Source: Microplitis mediator (lineage: Eukaryota > Arthropoda > Insecta > Hymenoptera > Braconidae). From it: a DNA stretch of 64,000 bases. Location: the NCBI RefSeq assembly GCF_029852145.1, contig NC_079975.1, positions 20,279,364-20,343,363 of the forward strand, in the 5' to 3' direction. A model generated the notes under the pieces. That model was not told the origin of the DNA, did no database searches, and was given only the letters and a program-made list of their open reading frames with translations. Both the position numbers and the translations under genes were made by a program. This document shows positions 15,503 to 31,400 of this stretch, one piece after another (position 1 is the stretch's first letter; each line of letters begins with the position of its first letter).

Positions 15503-16418
15503 AAATAAAGCAAATAAAGACGTAGAGAATAAAAAAATAACAGATGTGTGTAAAGTGCGGTTAATTCGTTCCGAGGATTTTAAAAAAGTATTATATGAGC
15601 GGTAAGATGAGAAAGGACACGCAAAACACGAAACTAATTAAGATCGTGATGCACATTGTTTATGCATGTATAAGATCCAGGTTTTTTTTTTTTGTTCAAT
15701 TTTATTCGTTCATTTTTTCGCATTCAAACTTTCATTCTTTTTTTGAACACAGGTTTTTATCTCGTTATTTACTACCGTTGTAAATATTAAATTAATTATT
15801 TAATCTGCAGGGATACATATTTTTATTATCAACATAACAATTTGTTCGTATTGATACTAAAATTTACATCAAATTGATTACAAGCAACAAATTTTTCAAC
15901 CTGAATATCAAATTTATTTTAAAAAAACCAAATTTTGATATGCAATTATGCGGCCTCTCAAAAATTGAATCGATTTCTCGCCGGCTTTCAGAACTCAGAT
16001 CCCAATAAATCATGAAAAAAAAAACTGTTTTAGGTATCGAGAATTTACAAGGATCCATCAATAGGAAATCCAATAAGTATTTCGTTAACAAAAATAGTGA
16101 AAACGAATGAATTATTTGGCACTAAACACAGCGGCACTGACGGTATCGCTGCTGCGGAAATGCTCAAAAGATTTTGCTACTGGCAGAAACATAATAACCC
16201 GGATGAGCCATCGCCTGAGCATCACGACGCGGCGCTTCTTCTAACGAGGTCGGTGCACACTTTTATATAAATAATATCTACAGAGATATAAATAAATATA
16301 ATGAGAGCGACAATTTCACATTGATTTAGATCCTATATCTTTATATGTAGTTATGATCAAAGACGAGTTTATATCTTATGGAAAAATACACCTACTGTTG
16401 ACTATAGTAAACTATGTG

Positions 16419-16495
<77 letters not shown>

Positions 16496-19400
16496 TAAGC
16501 AATTACTATAGATATTCAATAAACGTCAAATCATTACCAGTAAATTTATTATGTACATGAATAATCAATTCTACTTGGAATTCGTTTTGCTAATGATAAT
16601 AATAATAATAAAATATATATGCAATTAACCCTTTAATTTTTTCTTAGCTGAAGAGTACACGTTATCCTTGGGTTGATAAAAAAAATTGTAAATCAAATTT
16701 TATTGTTTTTACAAGTCGTTACATTGGAAATTAATTAATATTACAGACAGTACGATTTGTTTATAAGAAAAATTTTTTCCTCACTGTACTTACAAAGGAA
16801 ATTTGAATTTAGTGAACAGAACTTCTGAAATCGATCGTAACCAGACTGTATTATATTTTTTTTTTTAAGTCATTAAGAGAAAACTACATTTACTGGCAAT
16901 TAATTTTAGCAATTTTTTAATCATCGAACTTTATCAAAATTTTGAATTGCATAGCCTGCAAATTTTTTACATTGAAAATTCATAAATATTCCCTCAGATT
17001 CCTATCAGATACCAGGGATTCTCATCCGGATTCTATTGATCTTGATGTTTATTTCATTTGTTGGTTTGTTAGTCAATTAATAGTCTATTTTCTATGTAGA
17101 AATTGACATAGTGGCTGATAATTTGATCCTGAACACGCAAACAGACTAGTCTATAAAGTTATCTTTACCTAGTATGCCTTAAATTATATATTTATTAATA
17201 CGACCGAGGTCAAAACACTAATGCATCAGTATATTAACCCGGGAACATCCGGAGGTGATTATTGACTCATCCATTTTCATAATTCGGGCATGTAATTCCT
17301 ACATATATACACCAATTTTCCCTTCCTCAAAATTATTGAAAATCAAAATCACTTACTATCTAAAAAATTCATAATACGCAAAGTTATTGTCACTATTTCC
17401 CACGTTTTCATTAAATATACAAGCATTTAAGAAAGTCAGAACGCAAGGATTAAGTCAACGGTTATAATTAATACTCTACCATATTTTCCACCTCCGATTC
17501 GCAGTGATTTCCTCACTTATATTATGAATATTTAAATACTACCACTTTAAGAACCAGAAAATAGCTAGATCCTTGATTCTACATGTTACCGGTTTACCCA
17601 CAGCTTAAAATTATCCACTTATACTCAAATCCATAATAACAAACAAAACCCATTTAACAGAGAAAATTTATGCCACAATCCGGGACAAAGACGCTGTGAC
17701 ACGTTGGGTCTAGCAGAGCTAGGTAGGATGTGCTCACCAGGATCTTCATGTGCAATCGTCCAGGATAACGGTCTGGCTGCAGCCTTCACAATCGCCCACG
17801 AGCTTGGTCACGTGTAAGATAAACCCATTCAATTAATGCCACCATTTTATATCCGATTCCCTTAAAATATAACGTCTGAAGTCATCTAAGCAGCCTTCTT
17901 TTCCCCAACGAGACATTCACTGTAAAAAATCGGGAGTGAATTCGGAGTGATTACGGTTTTCATTGAAATCTGCATTCACTCCTTATTTAATCCGCGTTCA
18001 CTCCCAAAAATTTTTACAGTGTGTTTAATATTAATGCCAAGTAATTGATAATTTATTACAGCTTCAATATGCCCCATGACGACGACACGCGTTGCGCGAA
18101 ATTCCGTAATCGCTCGCGTGTCCACAAAGTAATGTCTCGAATGCTGGACGACAACACATTTCCTTGGGAATGGTCCAAGTGTTCGCGGCACTACGTCACC
18201 GAGTTTCTAGAGTAAGTAATATAAATTTATATTTTCTTCATTTCGTTACATTACATTACTTACTTCTTTTTCTTATTGTTTTAAATCTAAAGATAGAGTG
18301 TAGAATATATTTAAAGACTAGACAAATCATGCCGCACTTCCGGGTGAAATCGTTTCATTTGCTTTGCATTTGGTCTCTAATTTATATCCCTTCGCGAACA
18401 ACAATACTATTTATTTGCAAAACGTGTTAATATATTTTTATATATTTATATTAACAACCCGTGTCTATATGACCGACCAAAAAAAAGTTGACAATCAACC
18501 GAAACAATGGAATCGAAATGTTGCATTTGAGCGGTTTTTTTTTAAGGAATCCGGTTTATCAAGTAACAGAACATACAGAAGCAGCTGTAAGTTCATTTAA
18601 TTTCGAATTTATATCACGCGTGCCAGTGCCCCAGTGTGCCAAGATTTTTTCAAAGAACAAAGAAACCAAAAGGCAAAAGCAATATAGTAACTTTAGACAA
18701 TAAAAAGAGTGATTTTATTTCAGAGCGGGCTACGCAAACTGTCTGCTTGATGAGCCCAGAGATATGATAAGATCCGATGCGGGTCGACTACCTGGTGAAG
18801 ATTACTCCGAAAACAAACAATGCGAGCTTGTTTTCGGCCCAGGTTCGAAAATATGTCCTCACATTGAGATTGATGGTAAGTTATTGTCATTAGGATTTAC
18901 TTTTTTTGGTTTTATTAACGACTTTGCTAGTCCGGGATGACATATTTTAAGAAGAATGAATTTTATTTTTATATTTTTAACGACTGTGGGAGTGGTAACA
19001 TGCATTCAGCATTAGTTGATAAATTAAATGATAATGGACGTTTTTAAAATGAATGATTGTGGGGTCGGCAAGGGTTTTTATCCTTCTGGTGATTAAATAC
19101 GAGATTACTGAATTTAGATTTATGGATACTTGGAATCAGTTTAGTTCAGTCGGATTTTTTAGACTAATGGTAGATCTGAGTAGGATTTAAGATGGAAGTC
19201 AGAAAAATTTAATAGGACAGTTCGTTCGTGTTTGAGATTTCGTCAAATCAAAGGAAACTTCCGTACTTAGATCGAGATATTTTGATTGTAGGTTAGAAAC
19301 TTTATAAAACAGATTAACTTTTCTGCCATCGAGTAAGTCGTCGTCGAGAATTACCGGCTTGTAATGTTAATTGCGTGGGTTGAAAGAAACCTTGAGTAGA

Positions 19401-22400
19401 CTTGATTGCATGAATAGGCTTAGGATTAGGATATATGTAGCTTAAGGAACAAGATAAACTTAGCCCATGGTTGGTTACCGGCCAGGCAGTGTGCAAGAGA
19501 CTGTGGTGCACCGCACCGTCCTGGAACCATCAGCCCCAGTGTCACACCCAGCACATGCCCTGGGCGGACGGAACTCCTTGTGCATTTGGGATGTGGTGTC
19601 ATCGCGGTGAGTGCGTTTCCAAGCGCGATTTGATACCAATAGATGGCCAATGGGGCGAATGGGGCCGCTACGGCGAGTGTTCAAGGACCTGCGGTGGCGG
19701 GATAAAAGCCAAGCGCCGTGAGTGCAACAACCCGTCTCCCCAGAATGGTGGGAACTATTGCGTTGGCGAGCATGTTAAGTACCGTAGCTGCGGGACCAAA
19801 GAATGTCTTCCCGATTCTCCAGATTTTCGGTAATCAATCAACTATATTTTTCACCAAATTCTTAGTTTCCTCAGCTAATTCCTTGAATCTACTTGGTTTT
19901 CAGTGAAGAACAATGCGCAATGTGGAACAACAACAATCATAATGTACAGAGTTTATCACGTGACGTTAAATGGCACGCCAAATATATTAAAAGTATGTAC
20001 ATGCCGTTTTTTTCTTAGAATAGTTAATAGGAGTCTTAAGATTGTTGAATAATGGGTTGTGTTAATGCAGTTCCGCAAGAAGATCGTTGCAAACTATACT
20101 GCCAGGTTGAAAGTAATCAGTATTACATGCTAAAAGACAAAGTGATAGATGGTACACCCTGCGGACCCGACACCTTTCATATTTGCGTTAACGGGCATTG
20201 CAAACAAGCGGGATGCGATCATGTTCTCAACTCTACGGCCGAATTGGACACATGCGGAGTTTGTCGTGGTGATAATTCCACTTGTCAGCGAATCACGGGT
20301 ACTTACAATTCCAGTGGAATCTACGGATACAGTAAAGTGACTAAAATTCCAGCTGGAAGCAGCTATATTGATATACGGCAACTTGGATGGGGAGGCCTAC
20401 ACAACGACAGCAACTATCTTGGTAAATTGATTGATTGATGTTTTAAATAATGATTGATTGTTTAGTGAGATGTCTGATGTCTGGTGTCTGGAGCCTAGTC
20501 TGTGACGTGCAGATGGGTTTCTCTTGGACGGGTAGTGATAAAAAATTATTGTTTTATGACAGCTTTGAGGCTTGGCGAAGACGGAGAGTATATTCTTAAT
20601 GGAAACTACATGGTGATGCACAAGAAAGTTATTGTCCTTCCTGGTAGCGCTATTGAGTACAGCGGACCTGGGACTGTGGTCGAACGATTGAATAGTTCAA
20701 GGCCCGTTGGGGTTGATTTGGTACTCGAGGTAAGTGGAAATTTATTTTTGTCTAGGAGTCTGAGTTAATGGAATACGCTTGTCTTTTGATAACTTCTTTT
20801 TTTAAATATTAATTTATTATATGTCATTTCCTTTAGAAAAGCGTTTTCCTATGAAGCTAAGGCGATGAATAGTTTAAAAATTTTGATAATAGTTTAATGA
20901 AACATCATTATTTTCGATTAAAAAATTTTAAAATTGCTTTTTCCATATAATAACAATCGCTTGAACCTCTTTAACGCTAATACACATACTTATATGTAAA
21001 TATAAACCCGGTTACCCATAAAAAAATTTTATTTGAAGATTCTATCAGTCGGTGACATAGTGCCACCTCAAATAACATATGAGTACACAGTACCAAAGAG
21101 AATACTCGGTAGTTATACTTGGATTTTAAGTGACTGGTCATCATGCAGCCACATGTGCAAGGGTAATAAGCAGCGTCGCGCGGAATGCCGCAGTACTGAA
21201 CATAAAGACGTCGTGTCTGATGATTATTGCCGTCGTGAAGAACGGCCTCAGGAAGAGTCTCAATTATGTAATACCCATTGCATACTTCAGTAAGTGTCTC
21301 TAAAAACTGTCCATCAAGCTACCCCACATCCTGTATAAAAATAACCACAGTATGGTGAATATCATAATTTCAGATGGCAATTGACACCAAAATCTGAGTG
21401 CTCGAAACATTGCGGGCCGGGTACACAGATGGTATCAAGTCGCTGTGTTCAAGTTATTTTAAATTCCCCGAATCAATCACCTAGACCACTGCCGGCTTAC
21501 GCGTGTGCTCATATGGATCGTCCGAGTGATCACCGGCCTTGTGTTGGCCCTTGTGATGACGTCCGCTGGTCTTACACTGACTGGGGCGCATGCAGCGCTA
21601 CTTGTGGTGGCGGTGTTCAAATTCGTACTGCCAATTGCATTGATTCTAATGGAAATCAAGTACCGGAAAATAAATGCAATACGTCGGAAAAAATTTTGAA
21701 ACGTTTCTGTAACTCTGAGCCCTGTCCTCAATGGACTTTCGGTGAATGGTCACCAGTAAGTTTAAAAAAAAATTTTTAGTTTAAAGAACTGCTATTTCTT
21801 GATATTATTTTTTTTTTTTCTAATCTTTGTTACGATAATTCTTCAGTGTTCAACATCGTGTGGTATAGGCAATCGCTTGCGTTCATACTGGTGCCAGGTT
21901 GAAAACCGCATTGTAAATGAAATATACTGCAATGATTTACCGTCAGCGGTATCAGAAATATGTAACGCCGGACCATGTCATCACTGGTCTACGGGTGAAT
22001 GGAGTTCAGTAAGTTTTTGTCCGACTCTTGTTAGCCAAATGAAAAAATAGTAAATAAATTATCTAATGATAATGGATACTATATTATTGATTCAATGCAC
22101 GCTCGATCGATCGACCTGAATTGAAAAACCATTGAATTACTTATCATCATTATTATTTTTACTATCTAGTGCTCGGTCACGTGCGGCGAAGGAACTCGCA
22201 GAAGAAAAGTCGCATGCATGAATGCCGATGGTACTTCTAGTGACTCTTGTGCTGCATCTGAAGAACCAGAAAGCTTTCAAACTTGTTCACGTGATTCTTG
22301 TCCCACTGTACGTATAGTATCATGATTTATGTATAAGAAATATTCATAATGTCTTTATTTATTAATTAATAATTTAGGCAAGCTCGCCACCTACCATTTA

Positions 22401-25400
22401 TAATTCTGACCCGACTCGAAGCGAATCATTAGATCAAGAAAACGAAATAGACAGCAACCGTATTCCTATTTATCCTATTTATGTCTGGAGGACTGGAACA
22501 TTTGGCGAAGTAAGATGTAGATGTAATAATTTATTTTTATTAAAGTAACAGAGTTTGCTTTGAATATTTTTTTCTTTTTTTTTTTTGTTGTCTATTTTTA
22601 TAAGAGCAACTTAAAATTATATAGACAAAATAGTTATAAAACCGTAAGCTAATTGAGGTGGATTTAAATATAATTTGTGTTTGCCAATAATTTAAATCAA
22701 TTTCCTAGTGCTCGAGATCATGCAACGGTGGTTTCAAAAATAGAATAGTACAGTGTAGTTCACCAGACACTCATACATCTGCTCCGGATGATTACTGCGA
22801 TATTAATCTGCGTCCGGCAAGCAGGATGCCGTGTAATCGTCATGCATGTCCACTTTGGAATACCGGACACTGGAGCCAGGTTAGAATAATCTTTTATTTT
22901 TTAAATATTATTCTGTTTCTAATTCTTATTCCATCTTTACTTCTCAATTTCCTGCTAATATATTTTTAAAAATCTCCGAACCTATTGAGATAATTTTCAG
23001 TTTTTTCAACTATTTTTTACCATTGAGGGGATCAGTACATTGGTGCCATAGGTCGAGAGAGAGAGAGCTTCTATCTCTACTGGATGTCCAAATTAACCTT
23101 CGAGGAAAATCATGTTTTCCCAATATTATCAATTGTCTAATTATAAATATTTGTTAATAAATTTTATACAATAATAAAATTCACTTGGGTGAAGACAAAG
23201 TATGATAACCCTTACACTATACCGGAACAAATACGAAATCTTTTCTAGATTTATGTATTTGTCAAAATTAAAAAAAAAAAAAATCAAAATTCCACAACAT
23301 TATTAAATGTTTATTTAAAAATGTTTGTTAATGAATTTTTAACAAAAACTCCATTAAAAAAAAAAAAAAAAAAAAAATAATGCTTCCGGTACCGGGAATC
23401 GAACCCGGGTCGCCTGGGTGAAAACCAGGAATGATAACCCCTACACTATACCGGAGATATTATGAAGTGACTGTATTTGTCTATTTATGTAGAAACTACA
23501 TACAGTTGTCTAAATTAATTATTTTAATTAAAATACATACTATGTACTTTTACAAAATTCAAAATTTTAATAGAATTTCGTCTACTTTTTTCTGTGAGAC
23601 TTGAAATTTTTTAAATTACGAAAAATTTAATTTCCATAAATTCTTCCTCTTATAAATTTTCAATAAAACGACTCAGCTTGATTGCGTAAAAAAAAAAGTA
23701 TTCAAGCTGATATGCTGAGATTCCAAGTCAATTTATTAGTTTTTATTTTATAATAATTTTACCGATTAAACGGTGATTAAAAAAATTATAAAATTATTTT
23801 TTAGAAACCCCATTCGATTATAGCTACCAGATGGCATATATATTTTTGTTTGTATCTCTACTTATATTTAAATACGGAATTAATATTATAAAATTTTATG
23901 TTAATGACAGTGTGACGCTGATTGCGGTGAAGGTTACCAACATCGACAAGTTCGTTGCCAAAGTCCACGTGGTGAAATAGTACCCGATCGAGAATGTAAT
24001 ACTATCGATAAACCTAAACACGTTAAAAAATGTCGGAATGATTTAGATTGCGTGACTAATAATCACCATAATCATCATAATCATAATAATAATGGCAAGA
24101 ATAATAATAACAATAATTACAATAATAACAATAATAATAGCAATTCAAAAGGGCAATCACGCAGATGGCGAGTCTCTAATTGGACTCCAGTAAGTACTTT
24201 AAAACTTTTAAATAAACTTATTTATAAAATAATCATTTGACAAAGTAAAGCGTGACCGATATAATTTTTAAGTTTCACAAGAAACTTAACATTTGAAGAA
24301 AAATTAAAACAAATAGGAGTGATTTTATATGTACACTAAGTACATAAAGGAAGGAAGTGATAAGAGAGCAGTTAGGGATTATAGGGTAAAAAATATTTTA
24401 CAGTGTACAAAGTCATGCGGAGGTGGAATAAAAGTAAGGAGAGTCGACTGTATAATAAGGTCGTTAAATGGAGATGTGAAGGAACAAAAGGTTAATGATG
24501 AGGAGTGTACGAGATTCGGTTTTAATAAACCGAAAACACAGAGACCGTGTCAGAGGATACCATGTGACTTTACTTGGAAGGAGGGTAGCTGGTCTGAGGT
24601 AGTACTGACTGCCCCATAAGAAAATTTTATACAACAATCACTGGTCGTTACAGTTGCACTTGGCTTTACTTGGGAATTTATTAATTTAATTATTATTTTA
24701 CTATTTAATAATATTTGTTAGCTGGTGATTTATGTGGGCTGTGGGAGCGGTAGTAGATGGGAGTTGTGCATGATTTATATTTTTTATTATTCAGTAGATG
24801 TTACATTGTCTTGTATATATCCTGTAGTTATTTTCTCTCTATTTGAATTCATCATTCTCTCAATCTCTTTGTCTTCGTCTATGTCAGCTCGATAATTTAT
24901 TTCTTGATTCTAATCCGTGATGTTTCAGGCGATTGAGATCTGATCAGTTCGCGGATAATGATATCATTATTTCATTACCATTGCTATTATCGTTTTTTTT
25001 TTTTTTATAGGTAATCATACGTTAGCAAACGATTTATCGCATTTATCCTGTTTCTTTTCAGTCATTACAAATAAATTGTGATTTTTATAATAAAACAGAA
25101 TATTATCATGTATTTATTTAATTATTTTTAATGATAAAACATTTTATATTCACGCCGTCTATTTCTAAGAACAGTTTAATTAATTTTTTCTACCTCACTT
25201 TTTTCTGATAAAGAACTTTTGAAAATTGCCGGCAAGGTCAAGTCATAAATCTGACCTCTGTTTCGATTAAAATATCTTGAGAGCTTCTTATAATTAAATA
25301 TTTATTAATTAGTAGAAATAAATGGAATATTTTAGTTCTTTTTTTTTAGTTTCTGACATAAGTTTCAAATTCGTGGATTAGTTTACAAGAATCTTAAAAT

Positions 25401-28400
25401 CACTTGATTATCGATAGTTTCAAATTTCTAGATCTAACCTCCCGATGAAAAAAGATTTTATACAATTGTATAGAATTATATATCAATTATATATGGACTA
25501 TATATAATTATATATAGACTATATATAATTGGATAGAAAAAATGGCCCGATCCAATTGTATACAATTTGTATAGAAAATTGTATACAATTCTATACAAAT
25601 TGTATACAATTCTATATAATTTGTATAAAATTGTATATAATTATATAGACTTGTATACAATTTGTGTAGAATCGTATACAATTTCTATACAGTTATATAC
25701 AATTGGATCGGGCCATTTTTTGTATATAATTTTATACAATTGTATAAAATCTTTTTTCATCGGGGCTCCTAATCACGTCTAAGTTTTTTTAATTGTAGTT
25801 CGTTTTCGATTTAATTTCATTGGGTTTCGATCTAAACAGATTTACTTCAATCGAAATCTATTATTTTCGATAGGATTGACTCAAAGTTTTGAATAACAGT
25901 AGACATTCATTTTTCATCTGATAGCTTAAGTAAAATAATTAATAGGTTATGCAGCAAACAAAAGACATAACAAAATTTCGAACTTCATATTCTCGCAAAT
26001 GAGAACAAAAGAAACAAAAATTTATAATCGTAATTTTCATTAAAAATAAATAATTTAAAATTCAAAGTAAGGAGTTTTTTAAATTTCAAACTTAACCTCA
26101 ACTTTGAAAATTTATTCATCTCTTGTTAACAGACCGAAAGTTATCAGTTAATCCACAGATATCGTAAATAAAATCTCTGAAGTTCTCTTTTTTAACAAAA
26201 AGAATACTGTCCACAAAAAGTGATACTCGAAGACTATAAAAAAATACTTAACCTAATAATTCTCCATATCTTAGATAATTTATCAATTACCCAATTAATT
26301 AAATGAATAATAAATAAAATGCTTGTGGCAATTTTTACTGGGGGCACATAAAAATGGTATAACATCAATTTTGGGAAAATTGGTAATAGGAATAAATTAA
26401 TAATAAATATTAATAAAAATAACTTTAATATACATTCTCATATATATAAAAATAATAAACACAGATATCACAATATAATACAACATATATTTCCATCTGT
26501 ACATATAATAAATAATAATAAAATAAAACATTAATTATCACACTAAATATATATTTATATATATAACCTCTGTAAAATTCTTATCGCAGTTATTTTGATT
26601 TCCAAAATAATTAAAAAAAAAATAATTTTTATAAAAAAAACAGTATTGTTATTGTGTAATTATTTTCTTCGAAGACCTGCGTATTTACACGGCTTTATCT
26701 TTTTTTATACTTCTCTCAATGCTTCATATATATATATTTATATAAAAAAGTGTATAAATATATACATATGTATAGATATTAATTAATCAAGTGATTAATT
26801 AAACGTAAAACGACTCAGAGATCTTTGTATTAAATATTTTCTACATGAAAAATAATAAACAAATCATTTTAAATATTGACGTTTAATTGCGCGTAATATT
26901 TTTACATCTATAAATATAAGTTTTGTATAAATTATACTATAGTATTTTTTTTCTTTACGTATCATAAATATAAAACGCGTAATCTATTCATTGCGACCCT
27001 TGTGGATCCGAATTATGGTAAATTGCAGTATTTTACAGTAAATTTCGATACTTTACGGTAGATTGCGGTACTTTACGGTCAACGTACGGCAAAAGAACGA
27101 TGTTTCGCAACAAAAATACGGTATTCTTAGCGTAAAATTGCCATAAGACTGCAGTATTTTACCGTAAAGTTGCAGTATTGCACTAAAAAAACTGTATAAA
27201 TAAAAAAGTATACGGTACTTCCGGTAAAAATCTCGCACGTTGCGGAAACTTGCCGCATTTTTCCGTAACCCACACGGAAAAAAATAAATTGGTGCTGCAA
27301 CAGGATTTTTCCAGTGAAATCAATAGGATCAGGAACAAGTTTCATGTAGAAATTTTTTTTTGTCAGTATAATAACATTTAAAGTTTGAAAAAAGATTCAA
27401 ATTTTGAGCGAAAATTCCAATTTTGAAAAAAAAATTAATTTCGAAAAAAAGTTTTAATTCTACAATTTGAATTTTTTTCTAAACTTAAAATTTTTTTCAA
27501 ATTTTGAAATTTCATTATACGTACTAAAAAAATTAGTACATGAAACTTGTACCTTAATCCTATTGATTCCACCGGAAAAATCCTGTTGCTCCCACAGGAT
27601 GTGTCCTGTTGCTGTCACATGAAAATCTTGTTGCTGCAACAAGATTTTGTCCTGTTGCAGCACCTATTTTTTTTTCATGCACCGTAATTTACCGCATATT
27701 ACTATAAATTGCCATAAGTTACCGTAAAAATGCGACAAATTTACCGTGGAAATGTCATATTTTACAGTAAAATCCGGTAATTTACCATAATTCGGATCTG
27801 TCAGGGTGACTATGGTAATTAAAATTAATAATAATGATAATAACAATAAATAATAATGATAAAAATAATAATAATCACCATGTGAATATGAAATAATCTG
27901 TCATATAAATACCATCGATTATTAATAAATTATTAATGATAATTCCATCGTTTTCTTGTATAATAATTGTATTGTTTGTATTATACATGCATATATATAT
28001 GTATGTATGTATCTTTTTTTTGTTTTGTCGGCTTTTTATCCGTTTACTTAATTTATTACACTTATATTTATTTTTCTGATTAAATTATCATCAATTAGAT
28101 GATTACATGATTATTGAGCAGAATTTATGTATTAATTGAATGTAATAAAGTAGATAAATGTATTATTGTTATTTATGTGTAATAAGTAATAAGATAAATT
28201 ATGATAATAGTATTATTATGGTTATTATTTGAAAAAAGATGGAATTGTTAAGTTCATTGTGATTTAATAAGGAATTAGCATGTGCATGCTCATAAATATT
28301 GTATTTTATGTAAAAGACAATAGAGAAACACTCGTTTTGTTTGAAATAAACAAATCAATATCTTAATTGGAATAATAATTATGATGAGAAGTTAAAACGG

Positions 28401-31400
28401 AATTTATTCAACAATAAGTGCCAGTACAAATTACTAGTTCGGAATAAATAATAATAGTTTTGTAATAGATTATTTTTGCTGTGGTTATTTATCCCGTTTA
28501 TTTATTATTCCAAGTTGATCGTGGTCATATTTTCCTGGTTATTTGTTTCAGTTATTCTAGCTAACGGTTATATAGTTTAAATATTTCAAAATATGTTAAA
28601 TTACAAATTTCAATATATATATAAATATGAGAGGTGTAGGAATAATTTAAACTTACAAACTATTAGGGTTCTATCGAATTGAAAATTAATTTTTGACTCG
28701 AAAAATTCGAATATTTCGTTTTCGAAGTATTTGTTAATTTTTGAATTATTAAAAAAATGTGAATTAATCGTGAATTTTGTAGTTTATCACAAGTAAGATA
28801 AAAATTTTGTAATTGAATTCAAACCAACGGTTCGGAATTGAATCGAATAATGCGTTAATTTACGAATAGTTGGAAAATTAAAAAATATCCCGAGTCAAAA
28901 TTTAAGACGTTGTAAGCGTGATTAAAACGTTGCAGCTCAAAAACGTAATAAGTGCAATTTTGAGCGCTTGAGTATGGAATAAGCGGGAAGTTGCAGGGAT
29001 GTCCTTTAGGGTCAACCGTTTTCCTAATTTTTTTTCGAGTGGTCCATTATGCCCCATATATCACATATTGGCCCGAAATATCATAAAAACATCATAGAGG
29101 TCATAATTTGACGGAAAATGGAAAAAAAAATTTTACCTAATACCCAGTACATGACCTTTTTTAATTTTAATCGGAATTGAAAAATTATTGAAAAGTTTTA
29201 AACACGCTCTTAACGCCTGAGACGCTTAATTTACGTTTTAAATTTCGACTCGGGATACTTAAAATTTTTTGAACAATACTTCGTAAAATTTTCATTCATA
29301 AGTGAAAAAGAAAAAAAAAGGATTTTATTACAATTTCCTAGGCTATTTTTAGCATAAATTTCAATAAATTTTTTTTTTCCGAGAAGCTGCTGAAATTTTC
29401 CGATCGCTCAAAAATATCGAATGATAATTTTTCCCAATAATTAAATGAACTAATAAAAAGTCTAATCAAGAGAACGGATGACTTAAAAATGAAAAAAGCT
29501 CATAACTTTTTTCCAAAACTATGTAGCAAGTGCGTGATTTGCCACCGTAAAAAAAATATAACAGTATACAAAAAAACTTTCTCTATTGTCTTATAAAATG
29601 GGATACATCATTTTAATAAACAAAAATTCTAAATAATGATTAAGGTGAAAAAAAACTTAACGAAATAATAAACTTGTAATTTTATTTAAAGTGTTCAGCA
29701 GATTGTGGCGACGGAATACAAAGACGTGCAGTATCATGTCATCGTATTAATCGTTACGGTTGGATAGATCCATCGCCAGCAGACGGTTGTCCTTTAGATA
29801 AAAAACCTAAAAGTGAACAGCATTGTAAATTACAAGAGTGTGACGATAAATATTATTGGACTGCTGGTACATGGAGAAAAGTACGTTTAAAAATTACTTA
29901 TTAATACCCTCATTAATCAACCGATTAATCAAGAAAATACTCAATTAATTAATCAATTCTGCTGCTCAGTAAATTAGGAATTAGCAGCAATTAATTTATT
30001 TGTGGGATAAATTAAAATTACAAAGGGGCAAAATGGACATCCTGGGGTAGTTTGGGCCACAAAAAATAAAAAAAAATTTAACACCCGAATTCAGAGATAA
30101 AAATAGAACTGGAAGTAAAGGAAAAAATGCCACTAAAATTTTTTTCTTAGGGTCCCATTTTGCCTCTCATTTGTGGGACTTATTAATAAATAAAAATAAA
30201 TTACAGTGTAGTCATCCATGCGGTAGAAAAGGTCGTCAAATTCGTCGACTATTTTGTCATGACAGAACAGGCAAACGTGTAGGAAGATTTAATTGTCCAA
30301 TTGAATTCAAACCCCAGAGAAAACGTAAATGTAATCAGCGTCGTTGTGGCCCTCTGACATGCCTCGAAGCACAGCGACGTCTCAAATCAACCAAAGACGG
30401 CGAATACACGTTACTTATTGGTGGTAAAAATATGTCCATTTTTTGTCATCACATGGCAACCAATGAACCGAGAGAATATCTCACGTTACCGGCCGGCGAT
30501 AGAGAAAATTACGCCGAAATTTATGATAAAAGGTATCGTCTAAACTAATATATGATGTATATTTTATCTAACAGTGCGCATTGCAAAAAATCTAGAGTCA
30601 ATTCGGAGTTAATTTTTGATTCCAATTGACTCGGGGTTACGAAGTAAAAAAAAAAATTACTTCTATATAAATACCCTGAAAATTTTTTGCTGTATATATA
30701 ATTGGTTAATCAATTAATCAATTAATTTTATTCATTAATAGACTAAATGATCCAAATACTTGTCCGTTTGATGGCCAACGGAACGATAGCTGCGATTGTT
30801 TTGATGATCGCGGCACAGTTTCCGGTAGAACGATGTTCAAACGAGTGAGGATCGATGTCGCAAAACTTATCATCATAGGTAATTATAATAGATATATATT
30901 TTTTTTTTAATTTCTAATTAATAATTGATGATTAATCATATGAAATTCTGGTTAAAAAGCGACCGATTACACATTTTCCTGGACAAAAGGAGCAAAGAGA
31001 GTTGAATATGGCAAAGCTGGAGACTGTTACAGTCGTCAGGATTGTCCGCAAGGAAGATTTAGTATAAATTTGAGCGGCACGGCGCTTAAATTAGCTAGTG
31101 AGGTTACATGGAAGCCGGAAAAGTCACGTGCACATCTTGCCATTAATAGAATTGTAATTATTCATTTTTTATTTTTATTTATCTCCCAACATACCAAATC
31201 CCGAAAAAAAAAATTCCAATAAAACAAAGATCAAGATATTTTTGAAAAATCAAATTTTGCCCACCTCGAACGCGAAGCGGTAGCGCTCTACTTTTACCAA
31301 ATTCTTTTATTCAAATTACTTTGCATTTATATACTCGGAAATAAATTTTTTACTGTAATTTGAGTTTGAAAAAATGGGCTACAAGTTGACGTAAATCTAC

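Larger units (their letters stand above)
24599..29691. other. Large ADAMTS intron
   Basis: 5.1 kb between TSR exons. Holds the foldbacks at 25441-25764 and 26996-27807 and a short GCGGGAAGTT element end (about 28980-29030). The remainder is A/T-rich with no ORF worth naming. Confidence 0.6.

Noticed and set aside
27460..27663. 67-codon minus-strand ORF with repeated LLQQQ-like motifs
   Set aside because: It is the CTGTTGCTGCAACAGG palindrome body of a nested foldback.
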